Origin: Bifidobacterium scaligerum
Lineage (GTDB): Bacteria; Actinomycetota; Actinomycetes; Actinomycetales; Bifidobacteriaceae
Reading direction: 5' to 3'
Assembly (NCBI RefSeq): GCF_002802865.1
Contig: NZ_PGLQ01000001.1
Location: 248,001-312,000, forward strand
DNA length: 64,000 nucleotides
The position numbers were made by a program, and so were the translations under genes. Of the stretch, positions 37,042 to 44,564 are shown piece by piece. Position 1 is the stretch's first letter; each line of letters starts with the position of its first letter. The notes under the pieces were generated by a model that saw only the letters and a list, made by a program, of their open reading frames with translations, was not told the origin of the DNA and ran no database searches.

Positions 37042-37569
37042 TCAGTCGGCCGCCTGATTGTCTGCTTGTCTGATTGCTTGGATTCCTGCTTGTTTGAACG
37101 TTTGATTGCCTGACGGCTCATGCGGGGCGGGGCGATCGGCCGTCCTACCCCGTGCGCGCAGGCGTCGTTGCTGGCGTTCGGCGCTGGCCTCGTCGGTGGC
37201 TTCGTCGAACACGTTCCGGTGGGCGCGTATCCAGTCCGTGAGCAGCCGCCAGCGTTGCGGCCACGGCAGGCCGCGGTCCCGGCAGGGGACGCCGTCGGCT
37301 TCGGCCATGCGCGCGATCCTGCGCCGGTCGGTGCACACCTTGCCGCCGTACACGCCCCATTCGAGTCCGCCGCTGGCCGCGTAGGCCAGGCATTCGGCGC
37401 GTACCGGGCATCGTTCGCACACGGCCTTGGCGACCGAGTGGAACGCCTTCGCGTCGCCGGGACGGTGCTCGAACTCCAGCGACCACAGGTAGTCGGACCA
37501 TGGTTGCGGGAAGTCGCGGCATTCGCCGGCCTTCTTCCACGCCTCAAGACGCTGCCCGTCCCCGCTCAT
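37042..37569 (-). CDS. WhiB-like iron-sulfur regulator
   Basis: A 175-residue actinobacterial WhiB-type protein. Four cluster Cys: GEC, CERCPVRAEC (CxxC and the CxxxxxC spacing), with the G-rich turn LEWGVYGGK after them; a basic region follows. The start is the ATG overlapping the upstream gene (ATGA) with GGAGG before it. Longer than most WhiB (80-120 residues): the C-terminal tail (NQTFKQAGIQAIRQADNQ) is translated from repeat island 3. WhiB-like proteins are also carried by actinophages and ICEs as regulators. Confidence 0.85.
   Translation of the reverse strand: MSGDGQRLEAWKKAGECRDFPQPWSDYLWSLEFEHRPGDAKAFHSVAKAVCERCPVRAECLAYAASGGLEWGVYGGKVCTDRRRIARMAEADGVPCRDRGLPWPQRWRLLTDWIRAHRNVFDEATDEASAERQQRRLRARGRTADRPAPHEPSGNQTFKQAGIQAIRQADNQAAD
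37050..37116. repeat. 4-bp-periodic NNTG repeat island 3
   Basis: CCTG ATTG TCTG CTTG TCTG ATTG CTTG and so on in the same tetrad phase. It overlaps the 3' end of the WhiB-like gene and lies upstream of parA. Shares TGAACGTTTG with island 2. Confidence 0.82.
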
Positions 37570-38759
37570 GGCCGCACCGCCTCCTCCGGCACAACGGCTT
37601 TCGCCTTGCGGTGCCCGGCGACGTCGTGGGTGGCGTGGTTGCGTTTGTCGTACGCGCATACCGGGCACGCCTCCTGCGAGATGGCGCCTTCGATGTGTTC
37701 CTGGCACAGCGAGGTGCGCAGCAGCGCCGCCCCGTAGATCGGCACGCGGCTTGCGGACGACGAGCTGACCGGTATCGCCCGGTTGGGGTCCTTGACGACC
37801 GGCAGCGGGGCGTCTGGCGCCCGCTTGCCCGTCGGATCGGGATGGGTGAGCATTTCCAGTCGCAGCTGCACGTAGTTCGCGGCGAACCTGGCGCCGCTGG
37901 TGAGCCGAGGAAGCCAGTAGCGGTTGCGGTACGCCCAGTCCATCGTCGCGACGATCTCGCCGTACGGACGATCGATCAGCAGCGAGTGGACGGCTTTGCG
38001 GTCGGCCATGGTCGCCGGAACATCGAACCTCTGGTCCACGGCGAGCATGCGCCGGCGGATGCCGTCGAGCACGCGCACCTCCTGGCCTGCGCGTTCCGTG
38101 ACCGGCTCGGGCAGCTTGCCGGGTTCGGGCACCCATAGCGGGTTCCTGCAGCCCCTGGGAGGCAGGGCCTTGCCCCAATCGGTCGCCGGAACGGGTTCGG
38201 TCTTCGTGGGGGCTTGTTCGGCGTTGAGGGGAGCATCTCCGAAGGGGATGAGGGGAGAATTGTTTATCACTTGTCTATTGGGTGACTTTCTGTCCAAGAT
38301 TCCGGGACAATTTGTCCTCGGCTCCACGCCCTTCGGTTCGGGTGACAATCCGTCGGGTGACAAATTGTCCTTGTCTGGATTCGATTTTCCGTCGCCTTCC
38401 GCCAGCGCGTCCAGATTCCTGGGCTTCTCCTCGATGTTCTCGGCGGCGTGGTCGCCGTCCATGACGACGTCCCACACGCGCGAGCGGTGTCCCTTGGCGA
38501 TCGGCTTGCGCGTGCGCGGGTTGCGCGCCGACATCTCCTGGTCGCCGGGCCTGATGTAGCCCTTGCGCTCCAACTCCTGCAACGAACGGATCACGGTGCG
38601 CTCACAGCACCCGCAGTTGAACGCGATGGTCTCCACGCTCGGCCACGCGGCGGCGCCATCGTCGTAGTAGGCGCGGCGGGCCAGGTACACCAGCACGAAC
38701 TTGGTGATGCCCTTGACGTCGTCGCGCTCCCATGCCCAGTTCTCGGCTCTGCTGCTCAT
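37566..38759 (-). CDS. Replication-initiator-like winged-helix protein
   Basis: A 397-residue protein with an N-terminal winged helix of the HTH_36/DnaD-linked kind (GITKFVLVYLARRAYYDD, then WPSVETIAFNCGCCERTVIRSLQELERKGYI cited here in part: CERTVIRSLQELERKGYI). The middle part is polar and disordered; the C-terminal half has VHSLLIDRPYGEIVATMDWAYRN and a zinc-like Cys pair set (CQEH, CPVCAYDKRNH). Such proteins start replication of actinobacterial plasmids, phages and ICEs. It overlaps whiB and the preceding small gene by ATGA, so all are one transcript. Confidence 0.7.
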   Translation of the reverse strand: MSSRAENWAWERDDVKGITKFVLVYLARRAYYDDGAAAWPSVETIAFNCGCCERTVIRSLQELERKGYIRPGDQEMSARNPRTRKPIAKGHRSRVWDVVMDGDHAAENIEEKPRNLDALAEGDGKSNPDKDNLSPDGLSPEPKGVEPRTNCPGILDRKSPNRQVINNSPLIPFGDAPLNAEQAPTKTEPVPATDWGKALPPRGCRNPLWVPEPGKLPEPVTERAGQEVRVLDGIRRRMLAVDQRFDVPATMADRKAVHSLLIDRPYGEIVATMDWAYRNRYWLPRLTSGARFAANYVQLRLEMLTHPDPTGKRAPDAPLPVVKDPNRAIPVSSSSASRVPIYGAALLRTSLCQEHIEGAISQEACPVCAYDKRNHATHDVAGHRKAKAVVPEEAVRP

Positions 38760-38911
38760 CGTTCGACCTTCCCGCCGTCATGCTCCGGGTCCTCTTCGCG
38801 GCGTTCGCGCAGCCTCGCGCCGATGTCGTCGCCCAGACGGGCGGCGCGGCACAACGCATACGAGAGAACGCCGCCGGACACGCACACGGCGGCAACGATC
38901 AGCCACCACAT
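38756..38911 (-). CDS. 51-residue single-pass membrane protein
   Basis: Starts MWWLIVAAVCVSGGVLSYAL, one membrane helix, then a basic/acidic tail (RAARLGDDIGARLRERREED). The stop overlaps the ATG of the replication-like gene by 4 bases (ATGA). Ribosome site is weak. Function unknown; coupling to the initiator gene supports it being real. Confidence 0.6.
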   Translation of the reverse strand: MWWLIVAAVCVSGGVLSYALCRAARLGDDIGARLRERREEDPEHDGGKVER

Positions 38912-38952
38912 GGTTCGGCCGGTATCGGGGAAACGGTCCGCGGACGCGCGCC

Positions 38953-39126
38953 TCAGCGGCGCGAGCCCCGGGACGGGTGGGCGAGCATGGACAGCACATG
39001 CGCCTTCGCGATGCGCAGATCGACTTTGCCGCCGGCCCGCGTCGTCCGCCGCGCGGCGTCGCGCTGGCGATTAGGCTCGAAGACGGATGCCGGGCGAATG
39101 CCGGCGGTATTGGTAGAATCGGTCAT
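38953..39126 (-). CDS. Small basic protein of the control operon
   Basis: A 57-residue product from the ATG at 39126, placed 9 bases after AAGGAGG; the longer frame to 39360 is rejected. Strongly basic (NRQRDAARRTTRAGGK) with ending LRIAKAHVLSMLAHPSRGSRR. An excisionase- or recombination-directionality-like role is possible by position next to the repressor, but no motif proves it. Confidence 0.5.
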   Translation of the reverse strand: MTDSTNTAGIRPASVFEPNRQRDAARRTTRAGGKVDLRIAKAHVLSMLAHPSRGSRR

Positions 39127-39212
39127 GGCGATGACCCTCCTTCGGGGAATCGGAACGACGGGCGTCTGATCTTGGCGGATATGCGCGCCCGCGGCTCCAT
39201 GGTTGTTGCCGT

Positions 39213-39476
39213 TCAATCCCCGCGCCGGGTTCCAGCCGGTCCGGGGATTCTCGTTTCGGGTTTCCACCCGCCATCCGTGAGATAGGCGTCGATGCCGAGC
39301 ACATACCCGGGGGACAGGTTTCGGTGAATGGCCAGCCAGATCAGGTCGGACTGCTGCCACGGTATCGAGCCGTTGACCTTTCCCGCGACCGAGGATTTGG
39401 ACGTACCCATCTCCCTCGCGAGGTCTCGGCAGCTCAGACCCGCCGCCGTCATATAGCGACGCATCGGAGAATCCAT
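39213..39476 (-). CDS. XRE/Cro-like HTH regulator (leftward)
   Basis: An 87-residue protein. HTH: YMTAAGLSCRDLAREMGTSKSSVAGKVNGS, cited as SCRDLAREMGTSKSSV, the classic helix-turn-helix. Start at 39476 (MDSPMRRYM) is preferred over the 20-residue upstream extension, although the ribosome site is weak. Divergent from a second XRE gene, 120 bases apart: a phage-like switch controlling the leftward Rep/WhiB/ParA operon. Confidence 0.75.
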   Translation of the reverse strand: MDSPMRRYMTAAGLSCRDLAREMGTSKSSVAGKVNGSIPWQQSDLIWLAIHRNLSPGYVLGIDAYLTDGGWKPETRIPGPAGTRRGD

Positions 39477-39596
39477 TATTTTTGCCGTCAGTCCATTCAC
39501 AATAGACAATATATCAAGAAACTTGCACAGCAGCAAATCATTGTTGTAGGATTATGTCCATCGATATTGGACAACTCCAATCTGAAAGGACTTGAT
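39477..39596. promoter_or_regulatory. Divergent promoter/operator region of the two XRE genes
   Basis: AT-rich 120 bases with dyads GTCCA-TCGATAT-TGGAC at about 39556-39572 and several ACAAT/ATTGT half-sites (ACAATAGACAAT, CATTGTTG). The first lies 25 bases before the rightward ATG. Probable operator set of a lysogeny-type switch. Confidence 0.55.
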
Positions 39597-40028
39597 ATGG
39601 CAAAAATCGAACCATTGCCCGAATCCAATGGACTCGGCGACTACCTGCAGAGGGTATTCATCTGGAACGTCAACATGCAGCTGACCGGCCGCGGGATGAC
39701 CCAGCAGTCACTTTGCGCGGCGCTGGGGCTGAAGAGGGGCGCCGTGTCCGCGAAGATGACCGGCAAGACTTCCTGGACCATCCAGGACATCGCCGCAGTG
39801 GCGGAATTCCTCAACGTCCCCCCGCTCTCCCTGCTGGATGCGTCGATGTACGAGCAGATGATGCGCGGAATGAGCAGTAACGGAGGTGCATCTTTGGTGG
39901 CAGTGGCCACCGCCGGGTTTCCTGTGCGAGCAACTGAAGGCCAAGCTGGCGGCCTGAAACCGTTGGAAACAAAAGACTCCGGGCCACGATACCTCGTGGA
40001 ACCCGGAGCCGGTGAGTACCCCCAGTAA
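39597..40028 (+). CDS. XRE-family HTH regulator (rightward)
   Basis: A 143-residue protein; ATG at 39597 follows GAAAGGA. HTH at residues 32-65: MTQQSLCAALGLKRGAVSAK and IQDIAAVAEFLNVPPLSLL. The C-terminal 40 residues are low in structure, and their DNA is a strong hairpin directed out of the chromosome (39977-40008), so the 3' end may derive from terminator/attachment DNA. Last gene before the broken lhr. Likely the repressor (CI-like) partner of the leftward XRE. Confidence 0.8.
   Translation: MAKIEPLPESNGLGDYLQRVFIWNVNMQLTGRGMTQQSLCAALGLKRGAVSAKMTGKTSWTIQDIAAVAEFLNVPPLSLLDASMYEQMMRGMSSNGGASLVAVATAGFPVRATEGQAGGLKPLETKDSGPRYLVEPGAGEYPQ
39977..40008 (-). terminator. Terminator inside the XRE gene end, facing leftward
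   Basis: CTCCGGG-CCACGA-TACC-TCGTGG-AA-CCCGGAG forms a 13-bp stem with a 2-nt bulge. On the minus strand it is followed by TCTTTTGTTT. It would block leftward transcription entering from the chromosomal O-methyltransferase side. Confidence 0.75.
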
Positions 40029-40036
40029 GACACGGC

Positions 40037-40074
40037 GGTATCGGGTTGGAAACATCGACAGTTTCTCCGATACC
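40037..40074. other. Nested dyad at the element/lhr junction, candidate attachment site
   Basis: GGTATCGG (40037-40044) pairs with CCGATACC (40067-40074), and inside it GAAAC pairs with GTTTC around ATCGACA. It sits exactly where element DNA gives way to lhr-like sequence. A recombinase core site is inferred; a second copy at the left end is not in view. Confidence 0.4.
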
Positions 40075-40753
40075 CACACAGGTACGAGCTGAGTGTGTCT
40101 TTGCCATGGTGGAAGCGCTGTTGGACCGTTATGGCATTATCGCTCAGCCATTGGTTGACCAGGAGAACGTTTCAGGGGGATATTCGGCGCTGTACCCGGT
40201 GCTGAGGCGAATGGAAGAACACGGCAAACTCGTGCGTGGCATGTTCGTCCGTGGATTTGGAGCGGCGCAGTTCGCTGAGCGTGAGACCGTGGATGCTTTA
40301 CGACATCCATCGGAACATCATGGTCGATCGGCGGTGACATTAAGCGTACTTGATCCGGCGAATCTGTCTGGTTCGGCGATTGCATGGCCATCTGTCGCTC
40401 CCAATGCTGTCAAGCCGGTCAGACGGGCCGGAGCTCTAGTGACGTTGGATGCATGCGGGCCTGTAATATATGCGACGGTTAAATCCAAGCATTTGATCGT
40501 ATTCGAGCAATCACTGACTGGCAACGGGAACGATGAGCATTCCGCACAATCCGATGCGGTTTCGCCGGATGCAGCAGATGACCGGTTGCGTCATGCCATT
40601 GCCGAACTAGCATACACTCTGCAACGGCATGAGTCCGGGACAATTACCCTCTCGGATGTGAATGGTGAACCGTTGAACTCCCGTCACCCATTGGCGCGGT
40701 TGCTTCATCAAGCAGGATTCACTCCCGTACCTCAGGGAATGCGTCTGTACTAG
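40046..40753 (+). pseudogene. lhr: 3' remnant of an Lhr-type helicase
   Basis: The open frame begins only at 40016 and encodes about 235 residues with no ATG or ribosome site (TTG at best). The sequence matches, by recall, the C-terminal end of long actinobacterial Lhr helicases (about 1,500 residues): LLDRYGIIAQPLV, VSGGYSALYPVLRRMEEHGK, VRGMFVRGFGAAQFAE, LSVLDPANLSGSAIAWP and RRAGALVTLDA. All helicase motifs are missing. So this is the tail of lhr cut by insertion or deletion at its left side. The intact 5' part is not in the window. Confidence 0.78.
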
Positions 40754-40805
40754 ACAAGATGTAGGACGAGATGACAGGTGTGAAGCACGGCAATGCAGTG
40801 GGAGT

Positions 40806-40835
40806 CTTGCTTATCGCTTGACGGCGATAAGCAAG
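40806..40835. terminator. Hairpin between lhr remnant and O-methyltransferase
   Basis: CTTGCTTATCG and CGATAAGCAAG form a perfect 11-bp stem with 8-nt loop overlapping the methyltransferase stop. No U-run on either strand; it may act on both convergent transcripts. Confidence 0.5.
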
Positions 40836-41476
40836 CCAGTACCATCCGGCGTGAGCGTGGAATCGAACTGTTCGTCCGACTCCACCGCAGCCAACAGTTC
40901 ACGCATGGCCACGGCTTTGGCGCTACGGTCAGCGGCATTGAGCATGCCACCATGTTCCGAATTCAGTGCCAGCGCATCAGTGAAGACTATGACACCTCGA
41001 TCGCGCAGCAGACGGGAGGCTTGAGCGAAAGTGGCGGCATAGTTGTCGGCATCGCCCGCCACAACAATCAGGTCGTAGTCATTGGCGTTCAGTCGAGGCA
41101 AGAAGATGCGGGCAGGTGCATTCACCGCGCGCAACGTAGTGTCCGTGGAATCCTGCAGGGAAGCGAATGCCTTACGAATCAACATAATGCCCTGTGCCGT
41201 GGAATCGACGGCGGTGAGCAATCCTTTACCATCCAACGATTCGGCGATGTGCAACGTTTCGACCAATGAACCTGTGCCGACGACAATTACCGATGATGCT
41301 CCGGTCATTCGCACCAACATACCAAGTAAGCGAGCCTGAGCAGCCGAACCCTGAAGTTGACCGGATTCATCCGCAGCGATGCGGGCATCGGACAATGCAT
41401 TGGATTCAAGCTCTCGTGCGTGTGTTTCGGTGAATTCCCAAGCCTTGGCGATATTCGTATACTGCGACCTGTCCAT
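40811..41476 (-). CDS. O-methyltransferase (family 3-like)
   Basis: A 221-residue SAM-dependent methyltransferase of the catechol-O-methyltransferase-like family. N-terminal helix, then motif I VIVVGTGSLVETLHIAE (GTGSL in place of the common GTxTGYS), acidic motif LLTAVDS, YDLIVVAGDADNY (motif II region) and RDRGVIVFTDAL. ATG follows AAGGAAAGCAGG. The actual substrate is unknown. It is conserved backbone on the minus strand, downstream in direction from sdhB with a 75-base gap. Confidence 0.82.
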   Translation of the reverse strand: MDRSQYTNIAKAWEFTETHARELESNALSDARIAADESGQLQGSAAQARLLGMLVRMTGASSVIVVGTGSLVETLHIAESLDGKGLLTAVDSTAQGIMLIRKAFASLQDSTDTTLRAVNAPARIFLPRLNANDYDLIVVAGDADNYAATFAQASRLLRDRGVIVFTDALALNSEHGGMLNAADRSAKAVAMRELLAAVESDEQFDSTLTPDGTGLLIAVKR

Positions 41477-41551
41477 AACCTGCTTTCCTTCCCTCTGGCC
41501 GTCTTCGGCTACTTCGCCGATTCTTATATGCGCTAATGAATGTACGAAGCC

Positions 41552-42532
41552 TCAGCGTTCTCGCACCTTGGCAACGATTTGCCACATTTCCTCGCCCACA
41601 TCGATACCGCGCGGGCAGTGCCGGGAGCATGCGCGCACTGACTGACATGCCGCCACACCATCCGCGGTGTCGATAGCGTCCATACGTTCCATGGCTTTGA
41701 CGTCGCGTGAATCATTGACGAACCGAGAGGCCCAGATCAAAGCGGCCGGACCGATGAATGCATCGCCGCCTGCGAACACCGGGCAGGCACCTTCACATAC
41801 GCCGCATGCAATGCAGTTGCTCAGTGTTTCGTATTTGGCCAACTGTTCGGGATGCTGCAGGTACTCATAAGCATCTACTTTGCCTTCACTGGTAGTAGCC
41901 AGCACGCCATCCGCCTCAAGGTACGGGGTAAGCTTCCTGATTTGATTGAGCATCGGATCGATATCGGCGATCAGATCGCGTTGTGGAGGAAAACCGGGAA
42001 GGGCAGCTAGTTCGATGACACCAAGCGAACTGTTCTCTCCAGTCGGTTTGGACTGTTCGGATTGAAGAGAACCGTCGTCTTCATGCTCGCCCATACCGTT
42101 AATGGCGTCTTCGGCTCCACTGCCGATATGACGGAATCCTTCGTCGTCCACTTGCGGCAGATCGATGGGTTTCTTGACCCAATCACGAATGGTGGCCGTA
42201 CATAACAACGTTGGGGTGCCGTTGATCGATACGGCGTCTGACCCGCACATGCCGTGTCCGCACGAGTAACGGAAAGCCAACGTGGGATCCACCGTGCGTT
42301 TGACGGCCAAGAGACAATCAAGCACCGTGTCTTCCGGCCGAGCGGGAATCGTATACTCTTGCACCCACTGCTTGCCGCGTGGACGGCGGCGCGTTGCAGA
42401 ATCCGAGCCTCCTGCAAACGGGGAGCTTTTACGGGCGAACGGGCTGCCCCCTCGTGCGCGTTCGGCGCGTTCGGCGCGCGGCGTGAAACGATGCACCTGC
42501 AAGGTAACCGTCGTGTTGTTCGCCTCAGCCAT
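41552..42532 (-). CDS. sdhB: Succinate dehydrogenase/fumarate reductase iron-sulfur subunit
   Basis: A 326-residue subunit. ATG at 42532 follows GGAGG; an in-frame TTG one codon earlier is rejected. [2Fe-2S] site YSCGHGMCGSDA with second Cys LLC, then CIACGVCEGACPV and CQSVRACSRHCPRG for the two other clusters. Longer than typical (about 240): it has an Arg/Ala/Pro-rich N-terminal insertion and an acidic insertion near residues 130-175. SdhA lies 119 bases upstream. No membrane anchor subunit (SdhC/D) is adjacent. Confidence 0.93.
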   Translation of the reverse strand: MAEANNTTVTLQVHRFTPRAERAERARGGSPFARKSSPFAGGSDSATRRRPRGKQWVQEYTIPARPEDTVLDCLLAVKRTVDPTLAFRYSCGHGMCGSDAVSINGTPTLLCTATIRDWVKKPIDLPQVDDEGFRHIGSGAEDAINGMGEHEDDGSLQSEQSKPTGENSSLGVIELAALPGFPPQRDLIADIDPMLNQIRKLTPYLEADGVLATTSEGKVDAYEYLQHPEQLAKYETLSNCIACGVCEGACPVFAGGDAFIGPAALIWASRFVNDSRDVKAMERMDAIDTADGVAACQSVRACSRHCPRGIDVGEEMWQIVAKVRER

Positions 42533-42651
42533 CAATCTGCCTCCATGAAACAGTCAACATCGTGTTCAATATTAGCCAACCTATTGTGCCACAAACTCTG
42601 GGCGGAGCGGGACACTGCGATTTTGCTACGAAAAGTCGCCTGGTTCGGTGC

Positions 42652-44523
42652 TCAGTATTCGCGCTTCTTGGGCGGATAGTCAGTGATAACTACCGGTTGC
42701 AAGGCAACTGCGCCATCGGTGGCAATCATGGAATGCGCCAGGAAATGTTCGTCGTCACGCTCTGGGAAATCAAGACGCTTCAGAGAGCCGCGTGATTCCT
42801 GACGCGCTTCGCTGGCCTTCAGCATGACTTTTGCGAGTTCGATGAGATGCCTTACCTCCCAGATAGCGGTAATCTCCTGATTGAACGCGGCGGTGCTGTC
42901 ATGGGCATGCAGTGCTTTGGCTGCGGGCTCCAGCTGTTCGACGATTGTGGACAGAGCGGCATCGATGGTGCCGGCGCTGCATCGGACGGCAAGCGCACGA
43001 TCCATGACCGAGCCGAGTCGGGCCATAAGTTGGTATGGATTGGTAATGCCGTAATCCGTATCAGTTGCTGCGGCCGGTGCTGACCCGTTGAGCAGATCAT
43101 TCAGCTCGTCACTGCGTCGTGCCGCAGCCTGATCGGCTGCGTTGACCAGTGATTCATCGGCTGATTCGTCTGCCATGGGGGAGTCCACCGGATTGTCTGC
43201 GATACGTGCGGCAAGTGTGCGGCCGGCACGGGTGCCGAACAGGCATGCGTCGAGCAATGAGTTGCCGCCGAGACGATTGGCGCCATGCACCGATACGCAG
43301 GAACACTCGCCGGCGGCGAACAAGCCATCGACAAGTGCGCGACGTCCATCGCTCCACCGGTATACTTCACCGTCAGTGGTGATGGGGATACCGCCCATCG
43401 TGTAATGCGCAGTCGGCTTGATCGGCACCCAATCCTTGACGGGGTCGAGGTTTGCATATTGTTCGATGGTCTCAACCACTTGGGGAAGGGCTTCGGCCAT
43501 GCGTTCAGGAGCGATTCCAGTCATATCCAGCCATACGCAGTCCTTCGGACCATCTGGGTCTTTAGGATCGGGTACGCCTCGACCGGCGTCGATTTCCGCC
43601 ATAATAGAACGGGATACCACGTCTCGGGCGGCCAAATCCTTATGCTCGGGAGCATAACGTTCCATAAACGGTTCGCCGTCGGCATTTCTTAAGATACCGC
43701 CTTCGGCGCGAGCGGCCTCCGAAAGCAGGATGCCAGTATGCGCCAGTCCGGTCGGATGGAATTGCACGAATTCGATGTCTTCCAACTGTAGTCCGGCATC
43801 GAGCACCAATGCCATGCCATCGCCGGTGAGATCCCAGGAGTTGGAGGTGGTGTGGAACAGGCGCCCTGCACCACCTGTGGCAATCAGCACGTTGCGTGCA
43901 TGAACGGCCTGCGTTTTGCCAGAGTGAGTGTCCAACGCCACGATGCCGGCGACTCGGTTACCGTTTTCATCCAACACCAGATCGGTTACATACCATTCTT
44001 CGGCGAATGCTACGCCTTGGGCTACGCACTGCTGCCAAAGGGTGTGCAGAATCTGATGGCCAATACGATCGGCGGCATATGCGGCACGCTTGACTGGCGA
44101 TCCGCCGAAATCACGGGTATGGCCACCGAAGCGTCGTTGCGAGATATGTCCGTCTTCAGTGCGGGAGAACGCCACGCCTTGACGTTCCAGATTGATGACG
44201 GTTTCCGGCGCATATTCGGCAAGCAGTTTTGCGGCATCCTGATCGACGAGCCAATCGCCACCCTTGATGGTGTCGTAATAATGCCAATGCCAATCGTCAG
44301 TCTCGATGTTGCCGAGGCTTGCTGCAATGCCGCCTTCCGCAGAACCGGTATGCGAGCGCAGTGGCTGTAATTTGGAGACCACGAGGATTTTTGGCTCGAC
44401 GCCCTGCTCCTTCAGATCCATGATTTCGGGGGAACGCAACAGTCCCAGTGCCGCGGACAGACCGGCTGCTCCGGCACCGACGATAACCGCATCGTACATA
44501 TCTTCCAAACGTTTCGGACTCAT
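42652..44523 (-). CDS. sdhA: Succinate dehydrogenase/fumarate reductase flavoprotein
   Basis: A 623-residue flavoprotein interconverting succinate and fumarate. FAD-binding [17 protein letters not shown] at the N-terminus, [14 protein letters not shown] with the His for covalent FAD, the substrate-site [15 protein letters not shown] and [18 protein letters not shown]. The SHT motif argues against L-aspartate oxidase, which lacks the flavin-linked His. Start ATG at 44523 has a weak ribosome site. With SdhB only, it would need another electron carrier. Confidence 0.94.
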   Translation of the reverse strand: MSPKRLEDMYDAVIVGAGAAGLSAALGLLRSPEIMDLKEQGVEPKILVVSKLQPLRSHTGSAEGGIAASLGNIETDDWHWHYYDTIKGGDWLVDQDAAKLLAEYAPETVINLERQGVAFSRTEDGHISQRRFGGHTRDFGGSPVKRAAYAADRIGHQILHTLWQQCVAQGVAFAEEWYVTDLVLDENGNRVAGIVALDTHSGKTQAVHARNVLIATGGAGRLFHTTSNSWDLTGDGMALVLDAGLQLEDIEFVQFHPTGLAHTGILLSEAARAEGGILRNADGEPFMERYAPEHKDLAARDVVSRSIMAEIDAGRGVPDPKDPDGPKDCVWLDMTGIAPERMAEALPQVVETIEQYANLDPVKDWVPIKPTAHYTMGGIPITTDGEVYRWSDGRRALVDGLFAAGECSCVSVHGANRLGGNSLLDACLFGTRAGRTLAARIADNPVDSPMADESADESLVNAADQAAARRSDELNDLLNGSAPAAATDTDYGITNPYQLMARLGSVMDRALAVRCSAGTIDAALSTIVEQLEPAAKALHAHDSTAAFNQEITAIWEVRHLIELAKVMLKASEARQESRGSLKRLDFPERDDEHFLAHSMIATDGAVALQPVVITDYPPKKREY

Positions 44524-44564
44524 GAATTCGATTCTCGCACACCCGGCGAACAGGGCCGAAGTCG

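Noticed and set aside
35500..37116. Repeat islands as a CRISPR array
   Set aside because: The period is 4 bases with no constant repeat/spacer structure and no cas genes.
40046..40753. Lhr-like frame as a small intact regulator
   Set aside because: No start codon with a ribosome site, and the motifs match only the end of long Lhr helicases; a remnant is more likely.
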